DNA of 15,948 nt from an uncultured Lachnospiraceae bacterium (GTDB taxonomy: Bacteria > Bacillota > Clostridia > Lachnospirales > Lachnospiraceae): positions 1 through 15,948 of the forward strand of contig CAJUHY010000060.1 in the NCBI GenBank assembly GCA_910585895.1, in the 5' to 3' direction. Shown piece after piece: positions 5,878-12,790 of the stretch. The translations under genes and the position numbers were made by a program. The stretch's first letter is position 1; each line of letters opens with the position of its first letter. The notes below the pieces were generated by a model. It was not told the origin of the DNA and searched no databases. It saw only the letters and a program-made list of their open reading frames with translations.

Positions 5878-7812
5878 ATGAATTTTCAAATCTGTACCGG
5901 AATCCAGGAGCAAGCAGGTGTGACGAAACATGGTAACAAGATATTTTTTTCCATTCAGGCACCGGAGAACGCTGAATGCAAACTGTTGTTATATCCCAGA
6001 GAAAATGGAACGGTTCTGAAAATTCCTATGAAGGCAGAAGATAACAGGAAAACTCTGTATACTGTGGGGGTACAGGGGCTGGATTGGGAGAAGCATGACT
6101 ATAATTTTGAGGTAGATGCCAAAGAAGTAACCGACCCATATGCACGTAAAATTACCGGTCGGGAAGTCTGGGGAGATGAAAGGCGCAGACCTCTGGTCTG
6201 GCGGACAGAACCGTTTGTGCCGCAGCGGGAAAAACAGCGCAAAGCGTGGGAAGAGGCACAGCGCAAAGGAGTTCCATCTGCAAAGCTGCGGGGCAAAGAA
6301 GAGATTAAAGTTAAAAGTTCATTTTATTTTACGGAATTTAATTGGAGAAAAGATAAGTCTCCTCAGGTTCCGAAGGAGGATATGGTAATTTATAAACTTC
6401 ATGTACGTGGATTTTCCATGGGAATGAGAAACAATAATGTAAAGCGCGGCACAGTGGGGGCCATTGAACATCGGCTGAACGATATGAAACAGTTGGGCGT
6501 GACCACTCTGCTTTTTATGCCATTGTATGAATTTGAGGAATTTCTCGCCTTGGATGATAATAAAGAAAATAGTGATGTGAAAGCGCAATTTAACTATTGG
6601 GGATATACAAAGGGTAATTATTTTGCTCCGAAATCATCTTATCTGAAAGAGAATAACCCTGATGAGCTGAAACGTTTAATCCAGAAAATGCACCAGAAGA
6701 ATATGGAATGTATTTTGGAATTTTATTTTCCGCAAAAGATAAATCCACATTTAATATTAGATGTTTTGCATTACTGGCGTAGAGAATACCATGTGGATGG
6801 TTTTCGTATTGTGGGCAATGCGTCTGGAGCGCAGCTGGCGGCGCAAGACCCGCGTCTGGGTGACTGCAAGTTGTTTTTTGATGGTTTTCAGGAGGAATTG
6901 GCACAAGACCCGGAACGTTATGGTCCAGAACTATTCGCTTATGATGTGAGGTTTCTATATGAAGTGCGCAAAATGCTGAATCACCAGGGAGGCAATATAT
7001 ATGAATTTTCCTGCCAGATGCGCAGGCAGCAGAAACGGCAGGGATTTGTCAATTTTGTTGCAGAAAATAATGGATTTACGCTGTGGGACGTCTTTTCTTA
7101 TGAATATAAGCATAATGAATTAAATGAAGAAGGTAATCGTGACGGCAATCTTTGGAATTTCAGCACAAATTGTGGGCAGGAGGGATTTACCCGTAAACGT
7201 CCGATTCTTGATTTGCGCAAACGTCAAGTGAAGAATGCCCTGACTGTGCTGTTTTTTGCTCAGGGGGTTCCCATGTTGTGGATGGGTGATGAGAGCGGGA
7301 ATTCACAAAATGGGAATAACAATGCCTATTGCCAGGATAATGAAATTGGCTGGAAAGACTGGAAGAATAATGTAATCAGCAGACAGATTACAGAGTTTGC
7401 CAGAGGGTTGGCGAGATTGCGGAGGGAATATTCCATGTTGCGCAGTCCGAATCCATACCGGTTGATGGATTATAAGAATTTGGGCAGTCCGGATTTGTCT
7501 TATCACAGTGATGGCGGATGGAAGATAGATTTTGATATGAACCGCAGCTTTATAGGTATGTTTTATGCGGGAGAGTATGTGCATTCTAAAGAGAGTATCT
7601 ACATTGCATATAATTTCCAGTATACGACACAGAAGTTTGCCTTGCCTGAGAACATGGAATGGAAGCTTCTGCTGGACACTTCGCAGGAACAATCCATATT
7701 AGAAGAGCCAAAGATGGTTGGAAGGGTGCAGGAATTCCGGGTAAGGGAGCAGTCAGTTTGTCTTTTGACCGGCAGGTCTATCCGTGGAAAAGAACGTGGA
7801 AAGGGGATATAG
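5878..7812 (+). CDS. GlgX/isoamylase-like GH13 family protein lacking catalytic residues (probable pseudoenzyme)
   Basis: A 644-residue protein, no signal peptide; AGGAGG lies five bases before the ATG. Residues 1-95 resemble the beta-sandwich (CBM48-like) N-domain of debranching enzymes. Residues 168-500 follow the GlgX/isoamylase barrel: IYKLHVRGFS, LKQLGVTTL-like strand, FNYWGYTKGNYFAP, and a well-kept AQGVPMLWMGDE...NNNAYCQDNEIGWKDW (461-495). The catalytic positions are not kept. Region I, normally D-V-V-x-N-H, reads EFYFPQ (281-286). Region II, GFRxD, reads GFRIVG, so Val312 replaces the nucleophile. Region III, with the acid Glu, aligns to LFFDGF. Region IV, A-H-D-G-F, reads ENNGF. The frame is open and clean throughout, so loss is not from random decay. 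It may bind or sense glycogen-like glucans rather than cut them. It heads a unit with TraX and DUF5662 genes. The fold is secure, the lack of activity is inferred from motif alignment by eye. Confidence 0.85.
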   Translation: MNFQICTGIQEQAGVTKHGNKIFFSIQAPENAECKLLLYPRENGTVLKIPMKAEDNRKTLYTVGVQGLDWEKHDYNFEVDAKEVTDPYARKITGREVWGDERRRPLVWRTEPFVPQREKQRKAWEEAQRKGVPSAKLRGKEEIKVKSSFYFTEFNWRKDKSPQVPKEDMVIYKLHVRGFSMGMRNNNVKRGTVGAIEHRLNDMKQLGVTTLLFMPLYEFEEFLALDDNKENSDVKAQFNYWGYTKGNYFAPKSSYLKENNPDELKRLIQKMHQKNMECILEFYFPQKINPHLILDVLHYWRREYHVDGFRIVGNASGAQLAAQDPRLGDCKLFFDGFQEELAQDPERYGPELFAYDVRFLYEVRKMLNHQGGNIYEFSCQMRRQQKRQGFVNFVAENNGFTLWDVFSYEYKHNELNEEGNRDGNLWNFSTNCGQEGFTRKRPILDLRKRQVKNALTVLFFAQGVPMLWMGDESGNSQNGNNNAYCQDNEIGWKDWKNNVISRQITEFARGLARLRREYSMLRSPNPYRLMDYKNLGSPDLSYHSDGGWKIDFDMNRSFIGMFYAGEYVHSKESIYIAYNFQYTTQKFALPENMEWKLLLDTSQEQSILEEPKMVGRVQEFRVREQSVCLLTGRSIRGKERGKGI

Positions 7813-7822
7813 GCAGTAGAAC

Positions 7823-8488
7823 ATGGAAGAGAAGCAGGAAATTTTTGGACTCAATGGATTTGTATTGAAATGCATCGCTATGGCCTGTATGCTTATTGAC
7901 CATACAGGAGCAGTATTGTTCCCACAGTATCGGATTTTGCGGATTATCGGAAGGATTGCATTTCCGATTTATTGCTTCCTTCTTGTGGAAGGGGCAATGC
8001 ATACCAGAGATATCCGCAAATATGAACTGCGGCTGTTAGGATTTGCTCTTGTTTCGGAGATTCCCTTTGACCTGGCTTTTCGCAGAGGTGTAGATTGGAG
8101 TCATCAGAACGTATTTTTTACGTTGTTGTTAGGGGTTGTGGCTATCGACTTGGCGCAGTGCTTTAAGAATAAATTAAGTATAATTTTAATATTTCCGGTA
8201 ATGTTTGTGGCTGCGAATTTTTTGAATACAGATTACGGTGGGAGAGGCATTGTATTCATACTTTGTTATTATCTCTTATATGAAAGAAAAGTTATCAAAC
8301 AGTTGATGTTTGCGTTGGAGAATATTTTGCTCTATGGTTTGGGCATTCAGATATATGCCTGTCTGGCAGTAATTCCTATGCTGCTTTATAATGGCAGGAA
8401 GGGACCTTCCCTGAAATATTTCTTCTATGCATTTTATCCGCTTCATTTGTTGATTTTATATTTAATAACCAGAGTTATATATGGATAA
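7823..8488 (+). CDS. TraX-family membrane protein (putative acyltransferase)
   Basis: A 221-residue polytopic membrane protein. The N-terminal FVLKCIAMACMLIDHTGAVL, then IGRIAFPIYCFLLVEG (about 43-58), then LLGFALVSEIPFDLAFRRG and WSHQNVFFTLLLG, are the conserved blocks of the TraX family. About six or seven hydrophobic segments can be seen. The founding member acetylates F-pilin, but chromosomal copies are widespread in Firmicutes and their substrates are unknown, so conjugation should not be assumed from this gene. The start at 7823 follows the GH13-like gene by 10 bases; only a weak ribosome binding site is visible, which suggests translational coupling. Confidence 0.88.
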   Translation: MEEKQEIFGLNGFVLKCIAMACMLIDHTGAVLFPQYRILRIIGRIAFPIYCFLLVEGAMHTRDIRKYELRLLGFALVSEIPFDLAFRRGVDWSHQNVFFTLLLGVVAIDLAQCFKNKLSIILIFPVMFVAANFLNTDYGGRGIVFILCYYLLYERKVIKQLMFALENILLYGLGIQIYACLAVIPMLLYNGRKGPSLKYFFYAFYPLHLLILYLITRVIYG

Positions 8489-8512
8489 AACTATTGTCTT
8501 GTGAGGTGAAAT

Positions 8513-9097
8513 ATGAAGGCTTGGCAGCATTTCAAAACAATCAACCATCATAAAATGCTTGTGATGAAAGGGTGTTTTCGAGTGGGATTGTATAAGCAAG
8601 GATTATTACATGACTTGTCTAAGTATAGCCCTACAGAATTCCTGGTGGGCTGCAGGTATTTTCAGGGAAATTTAAGCCCTAATAATATTGAACGGTTGGA
8701 AAAAGGATATTCTCAGGCATGGCTGCACCATAAGGGCAGAAATAAACATCATCTGGAATATTGGCTGGATTATGGGGTAGGGGAGAAGAAAGGAATCAAC
8801 GGCATGAAGATGCCTCTGAGATATGTTGTGGAAATGTTTATTGACCGCGTGTCTGCCTCTAAGAATTACCAGAAAGAAAAATATACAGACCGGAGCGCGC
8901 TGGAATATTATGAACATGGGAAGGACTACCACATCCTCCATGAGGACAGCCGGGCATTGTTGGAAAAGCTTCTGCACATGCTGGCGGACCAGGGGGAGGA
9001 TGTGGTTTTCCATTATATCAAACATGTCCTGCTTAAGCAGAAAGATTACGGTACGCCATATCAAAAGCCGGCGGAACGAGTCCATCATACGAACTGA
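8513..9097 (+). CDS. DUF5662 family protein with an HD-like metal-binding motif
   Basis: A 194-residue protein with GAGGTG four bases before the ATG. The N-terminal half has LLHDLSKYSPTEF (about 31-43) and AWLHHKGRNKHHLEYW (about 69-84), a His/Asp-rich pattern like HD-superfamily phosphohydrolases and typical of DUF5662. The middle holds a MKMPLRYVVEMFIDRVSASKNY segment. No biochemical role is established for the family; metal binding is inferred from the motifs. It follows the TraX gene by 24 bases and is probably the last gene of this rightward unit. Its last 13 bases overlap the 3' end of the DUF4250 gene on the opposite strand. No terminator of its own is visible. Confidence 0.82.
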   Translation: MKAWQHFKTINHHKMLVMKGCFRVGLYKQGLLHDLSKYSPTEFLVGCRYFQGNLSPNNIERLEKGYSQAWLHHKGRNKHHLEYWLDYGVGEKKGINGMKMPLRYVVEMFIDRVSASKNYQKEKYTDRSALEYYEHGKDYHILHEDSRALLEKLLHMLADQGEDVVFHYIKHVLLKQKDYGTPYQKPAERVHHTN

Positions 9098-9261
9098 TTT
9101 TGCGTTGGTTCATAATGGTAATCAAGAACGGCCAGTTGTTTTTTTATTTCTTCGGCAGACACCTCCGCATTTTGGCATAGTTCTTCCAATGAAGAATGAT
9201 AATCTCTCAGGTAAGTGTTGATGGCGCTGAGCAGCATCACAGGGTCTTTGGGCAGTATCAT
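9085..9261 (-). CDS. DUF4250 domain small protein
   Basis: A 58-residue gene on the minus strand. It starts MILPKDPVMLLSAINTYLRD, followed by a helix-rich middle (SLEELCQNAEVSAEEIKKQL) and an LDYHYEPTQNQFV end. The PKDPVMLLSxxNTxLRD start is the signature of DUF4250, a small clostridial family of unknown function; the predicted helix-turn-helix-like layout (EELCQNAEVSAEEIKKQL) would suit DNA binding but this is speculative. Support is strong for so small a gene: GGAGGT six bases before the ATG and a good promoter just upstream (9289-9317). The stop lies inside the 3' end of the DUF5662 gene, so the two mRNAs overlap tail to tail. Confidence 0.85.
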   Translation of the reverse strand: MILPKDPVMLLSAINTYLRDYHSSLEELCQNAEVSAEEIKKQLAVLDYHYEPTQNQFV

Positions 9262-9288
9262 GGTATTACCTCCGGTATTTTTGCTATC

Positions 9289-9317
9289 AGTATAACCTCT
9301 TTTACGAGGGATGACAA
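9289..9317 (-). promoter_or_regulatory. Vegetative-type promoter of the DUF4250 gene
   Basis: On the minus strand TTGTCA (9317-9312) and TATACT (9294-9289) each match the sigma-A consensus at five of six positions and are exactly 17 bases apart. The predicted start is about 20 bases before the ATG at 9261. Confidence 0.7.
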
Positions 9318-9339
9318 GTTGAATTTAATATGGAAAGGC

Positions 9340-9366
9340 ACTTCAAAGCTTGATTTTTCATAGAAT
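9340..9366 (+). promoter_or_regulatory. Candidate sporulation-type (sigma-K or sigma-E) promoter of sigK
   Basis: CATAGAAT (9359-9366) resembles the -10 element of mother-cell sigma factors (CATAnnnTA for sigma-K, CATACAAT-like for sigma-E). An AC at 9340-9341 lies 17 bases upstream, as in sigma-K promoters; no ATATT-like sigma-E -35 is seen at the right distance. Transcription would start about 20-25 bases before the TTG at 9395. Matches are short, so this is suggestive only. Confidence 0.4.
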
Positions 9367-9394
9367 GTAATAAATCAGCTACGAGGTGCTTTTT

Positions 9395-10012
9395 TTGAAA
9401 ACTTTTTTAAAGCCGCTGAATGCAGAGGAAGAAAAATATTATCTGGAAAAAATGAAAGAGGGCAGCCTTGAAGCTAAACATACCCTGATTGAACGGAATC
9501 TGAGACTGGTAGCGCATATTTCGAGAAAATATCAGAGCGGGGAAGAGGACATGGAGGATTTGATTTCCATCGGGACCATAGGCCTCATCAAGGCGATTGC
9601 GACCTTTAACTATGAGCGGGGAAACCGGCTTGCCACCTATGCGGCGCGCTGCATCGATAATGAGCTGTTAATGTATTTTCGGGGAAAGAAAAAGACATCC
9701 CGAGAGGTCTCCTTGTATGAACCCATCGGAACGGATAAAGAGGGAAATCAGATTAATCTGATGGACGTGGTGGAAAGCACAGACAGAGAAATCTTTGAGG
9801 TGATTGAGTTAAAGAGCAACACGAAAAAGATTTATGAGATGATTCCCAGAGTGCTGAATGACAGGGAGCGGCAGATTATTGAATGGAGGTATGGCCTGTA
9901 TAACCGAAAGCCGGTGACACAGCGGGAAATGGCGGATAAGTTGGGGATTTCCCGTTCCTATGTCAGTCGTATTGAGAAACGTGCTTTGGAGAAATTGAAA
10001 AGCTGTTTTTGA
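9395..10012 (+). CDS. sigK: RNA polymerase sporulation sigma factor SigK
   Basis: A 205-residue sigma-70 family factor. The start is placed at TTG 9395 because GAGGTG (9383-9388) lies six bases upstream; a GTG at 9386 lies within that site. Region 2 shows ARNxR-like IERNLRLVAHISRKY, then EDLISIGTIGLIKAIATFNYERGNRLATYAARCIDNELLMYFR (core binding and -10 recognition); region 4 shows LNDRERQIIEWRYGL and a final helix-turn-helix QREMADKLGISRSYVSRIEKRALEKL. Near-immediate FLKPLNAEEEKYYL shows that the protein starts where mature Bacillus SigK does: there is no pro-sequence and no skin element interrupts the gene. In the mother cell SigK drives late coat and spore-maturation genes; without a pro-sequence, activity must be controlled at transcription, as is known for Clostridioides difficile. 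Divergent to the DUF4250 gene. Confidence 0.93.
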   Translation: MKTFLKPLNAEEEKYYLEKMKEGSLEAKHTLIERNLRLVAHISRKYQSGEEDMEDLISIGTIGLIKAIATFNYERGNRLATYAARCIDNELLMYFRGKKKTSREVSLYEPIGTDKEGNQINLMDVVESTDREIFEVIELKSNTKKIYEMIPRVLNDRERQIIEWRYGLYNRKPVTQREMADKLGISRSYVSRIEKRALEKLKSCF

Positions 10013-10025
10013 GAAACAGCTTTTC
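9997..10025 (+). terminator. Hairpin at the 3' end of sigK
   Basis: GAAAAGCTGTTT (9997-10008) pairs perfectly with AAACAGCTTTTC (10014-10025), a 12-bp stem with a 5-base loop that contains the sigK stop codon's last bases. There is no T-run beyond the stem, so termination may be partial. Its right arm is also the -35 region of the next promoter. Confidence 0.5.
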
Positions 10026-10049
10026 AACTGTTATAAAACGTGATATGAT
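10021..10049 (+). promoter_or_regulatory. Extended -10 promoter of the comM-dprA-topA unit
   Basis: TTTTCA (10021-10026) and TATGAT (10044-10049) are 17 bases apart, and TGA precedes the -10 (TGATATGAT). The start would be about 60 bases before the comM TTG. The -35 lies in the sigK hairpin, so read-through RNA and new initiation share this DNA. Confidence 0.5.
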
Positions 10050-10113
10050 ATACCCATCTTTTTTCAGGGCGTGTCTGCCCTCATATCCCATACCAGTACA
10101 AAGGGAGGTATCT

Positions 10114-11664
10114 TTGTATAGTATTGTATCAACAGCTATCGTCTGCGGCATCCGCAGTGTTCTTGTTCAGGTGGAAGCAGACGTGTGTGACGGAATGCCT
10201 GCATTTGAAATGGTAGGCATTTTATCCTCGGAGGTCAGGGAGGCCAAAGAACGGATTCGCGCGGCAATCCGTAACAGCAGTATCCGTTTGTCTCCTAAGA
10301 AAATTACTATAAATCTCTATCCGGCAGATATCCGTAAAAGCGGAACAGTGTTTGATTTGCCGATTGCACTTGCCATTCTGGCGGCATATGGCAGGATACC
10401 CCAGGAATATCTGGAGGGAATCTTATTTGCCGGAGAAATCAGCCTGAATGGAGAGATCCGCCCGACAGCAGGAATCCTGCCTATGGTTCTGGCAGCGCGG
10501 GAGGCAGGGAAGCGTGTGGTCTGCGTTCCCCGGGAAAATGTCGGTGAAGCGCAGGTTGTGAAGGGAATTACAATCCTTCCGGCAGAGAGCTTGGGGCAGG
10601 TGGTTGAACTGACAGAAAGTTACTTTCGGGAACCCGAGAAATATAAGACAGACATGGGCAATAAAATAGAAGAAACTGCCCAAAATACGCGGAATGCGGA
10701 CTTCGACTTTGCTTCTATACATGGACAGAAGCTCCTAAAACGAGCCTGTGAAATTGCAGCCAGCGGCAGGCATAATATGCTGATGCTGGGTTCTCCGGGG
10801 GCAGGAAAGACGATGGCGGCACATGCTGTTGCGACAATCCTGCCGCCGCTTACGGAGGAGGAAGCGCTGGAGCTTGCTAAAGTGTACAGTGTTTTGGGAA
10901 TGTTTGGGCAGCGTGAGATGAATTTCCGGGAAAGGCCTTACCGCAGTCCCCACCATACCATCAGCATGGCGGGGATGGCGGGAGGAGGAACAGTGCCCAA
11001 ACCTGGAGAAATCAGCCTGGCACATAAAGGAGTGCTGTTTTTGGACGAGCTGACAGAATTTAAACGACCGGTACTGGAGGTGCTGCGGCAGCCTTTGGAG
11101 GAGCGGGAAATCAGGCTCGTGCGGGGAAGCGGCACATATTTTTATCCTGCAGACATTATGCTGATTGCAGCCATGAATCCTTGCAGTTGCGGTTATTTTC
11201 CTGACCGAAACCGCTGTACCTGCACCAAAGCCATGATAGAACGGCACCTGAATAAGATTAGCCGTCCTTTGCTTGACAGGATGGATATCTGCGTGGAGGT
11301 CAGCCGCCCGGCGCTTTGGGAATTGACAAACGGACGTCCTGAAGAAAGTTCAGAGCTTATCCGCAGCCGTGTAGCACGGACGCAGACAATCCAGAGAGAA
11401 CGTTTTGCAGGAAGTGAAATTCTCTATAACAGCCAGATTCCGCCATCTGCAATCATGGACTGGTGTGCAATGGAAACGGAGGGAGAAAAATTGCTGAGCG
11501 AATCTTTTGAGCGTTTGGAACTGACTGCGCGGGGATATTACCGTGTACTGCGTGTAGCGCGTACGATTGCAGATATGGAGGGGGCGGCAAAAATTGGGCG
11601 CCAGCATATTTGTGAGAGTCTTTTGTACCGCAGCATAGACAGAAAGGTGTGGGACTGGGAATGA
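10114..11664 (+). CDS. comM: ComM/YifB-family Mg-chelatase-like AAA+ ATPase
   Basis: A 516-residue protein. The TTG at 10114 is chosen because GGGAGGT lies just upstream and the protein then begins YSIVSTAIVCGIRSVLVQVE, the usual N-terminus and length (about 510) of this family; earlier in-frame starts would add 35 unrelated residues that include the promoter region. Residues 1-165 form the Lon-like ChlI domain (VGILSSEVREAKERIRAAIRNS, KSGTVFDLPIALAILAA). Walker A GSPGAGKT is near residue 225 and Walker B GVLFLDEL near 305, followed by the conserved AMNPCSCGYFPD and a Cys-rich RNRCTCT; the C-terminal domain carries the sensor/lid helices. In proteobacteria ComM is a hexameric helicase that promotes branch migration of incoming DNA during transformation; its role in Clostridia is less clear. 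Its stop overlaps the dprA start (ATGA). Confidence 0.93.
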   Translation: MYSIVSTAIVCGIRSVLVQVEADVCDGMPAFEMVGILSSEVREAKERIRAAIRNSSIRLSPKKITINLYPADIRKSGTVFDLPIALAILAAYGRIPQEYLEGILFAGEISLNGEIRPTAGILPMVLAAREAGKRVVCVPRENVGEAQVVKGITILPAESLGQVVELTESYFREPEKYKTDMGNKIEETAQNTRNADFDFASIHGQKLLKRACEIAASGRHNMLMLGSPGAGKTMAAHAVATILPPLTEEEALELAKVYSVLGMFGQREMNFRERPYRSPHHTISMAGMAGGGTVPKPGEISLAHKGVLFLDELTEFKRPVLEVLRQPLEEREIRLVRGSGTYFYPADIMLIAAMNPCSCGYFPDRNRCTCTKAMIERHLNKISRPLLDRMDICVEVSRPALWELTNGRPEESSELIRSRVARTQTIQRERFAGSEILYNSQIPPSAIMDWCAMETEGEKLLSESFERLELTARGYYRVLRVARTIADMEGAAKIGRQHICESLLYRSIDRKVWDWE

Positions 11665-12776
11665 GTGCAGAAATGGAAGCGTATAATAAATATGAGTACT
11701 GGCTTGCGGGAATTGTATCCCTTCCCGGGAGGAAGAAGATTTATCTGAAAAGCCTGTTTGGTGAGGCAGAAAGGATTTATCAAGCGTCTGAGCGGGAGTT
11801 AGAACAGATTTCCATATTGACGGAATGTGAGAAAGAGGGAATCCGGTCAGCGAAGAAGAAAACAGATGAGGAATTGGAGAGAGAACTGATGTACTGCCGT
11901 CAGAAAGAGATTATGCTGGCAGTTTGGCAGCATAATGCATACCCTACGCGCCTGGAGCATATTTATAATCCTCCTTATGGACTGTTTTACCGTGGGAAAC
12001 TCCCGGATGGAGGGCAAAAGTCCGTCAGCATTGTGGGCGCCAGAAAGTGTACATGTTATGGCAAAGCAGTGGCGCAACAGATAGGTAAAGGGCTTGCGGC
12101 AGCAGATATTTTGGTGGTCAGCGGGATGGCGGCAGGCATCGATGGGGCGGCCCAGAGGGGAGCGCTGTGCGGCGGGGGCAGTACGTTGGGTGTACTGGGG
12201 TGCGGTGTGGATGTCTGTTATCCGGCAGCGAACAGGGAATTGTATGAGCGGCTCATAACAAATGGGTGTGTGGTTTCAGAATATCCGCCGCGTACGCGTC
12301 CGCTTGCGCTTAATTTTCCGCAGCGAAATCGGATAATCAGCGGTTTGGCGGATGTGATACTGGTTGTGGAGGCAAGGGAGAGAAGCGGCTCGTTGATAAC
12401 GGTGGATTTTGCTTTGGAACAGGGAAAGGATATTTATGCTGTGCCAGGGCGCATTTCTGACTTATCCAGTGGGGGGACAAACCGCTTGATTCAGCAAGGT
12501 GCGGGTATTTATCTGAACATGGAAAATTTTTTAGAATCGATGCATATTTTTTCTAAAACGGAAGAGAATTCATGCAAAAAGCAAAAATTATCCCTTGAAA
12601 ATTTAGAAAGGTTGGTGTATAGTTGTCTCGATTTGACTCCGAGGAATCTGGAAAGCCTTTGGGCTGAGACTGGATTGGACCTGGAGGGATTGATGGAGAC
12701 GCTGGGGACATTGCAGGAGATGGGCATTGTTTCTGAAGTTTATAAAAATTATTATATCCGTTCCGATACTGATTAG
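11661..12776 (+). CDS. dprA: DNA-processing protein DprA (Smf)
   Basis: A 371-residue protein; the ATG at 11661 overlaps the comM stop codon, the arrangement expected of coupled genes, and is preferred to the GTG at 11649. The N-terminal 65 residues resemble the helix-hairpin SAM-like domain. The Rossmann-type DprA core follows: SIVGARKCTCYGK, ILVVSGMAAGIDGAAQRGAL, TLGVLGCGVDVCYP, ISGLADVILVVEARERSGSLIT, and YAVPGRISDLSSGGTNRLIQQGA. The last about 65 residues look like the C-terminal winged-helix domain (LERLVYSCLDLTPRNLESL...LEGLMETLGTLQEMGIV). DprA loads RecA onto incoming single-stranded DNA in transformation. All core motifs are intact. No other competence genes are in the window, so natural competence cannot be claimed from it. 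Confidence 0.95.
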   Translation: MSAEMEAYNKYEYWLAGIVSLPGRKKIYLKSLFGEAERIYQASERELEQISILTECEKEGIRSAKKKTDEELERELMYCRQKEIMLAVWQHNAYPTRLEHIYNPPYGLFYRGKLPDGGQKSVSIVGARKCTCYGKAVAQQIGKGLAAADILVVSGMAAGIDGAAQRGALCGGGSTLGVLGCGVDVCYPAANRELYERLITNGCVVSEYPPRTRPLALNFPQRNRIISGLADVILVVEARERSGSLITVDFALEQGKDIYAVPGRISDLSSGGTNRLIQQGAGIYLNMENFLESMHIFSKTEENSCKKQKLSLENLERLVYSCLDLTPRNLESLWAETGLDLEGLMETLGTLQEMGIVSEVYKNYYIRSDTD

Positions 12777-12790
12777 GGAGGAGCAGACAC

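Noticed and set aside
6590..7692. Leftward frames of 104 and 129 codons opposite the GH13-like gene
   Set aside because: Antisense shadows of a clear gene; composition without domain features.
7823..8488. TraX gene as a sign of a conjugative element
   Set aside because: Chromosomal TraX homologues are common in Firmicutes and no transfer, relaxase or secretion gene is present; composition matches the neighbours.
10423..11247. Leftward frames of 99 and 170 codons opposite comM
   Set aside because: Antisense shadows rich in His, Arg, Cys and Ser, as expected from reading a coding strand backwards.
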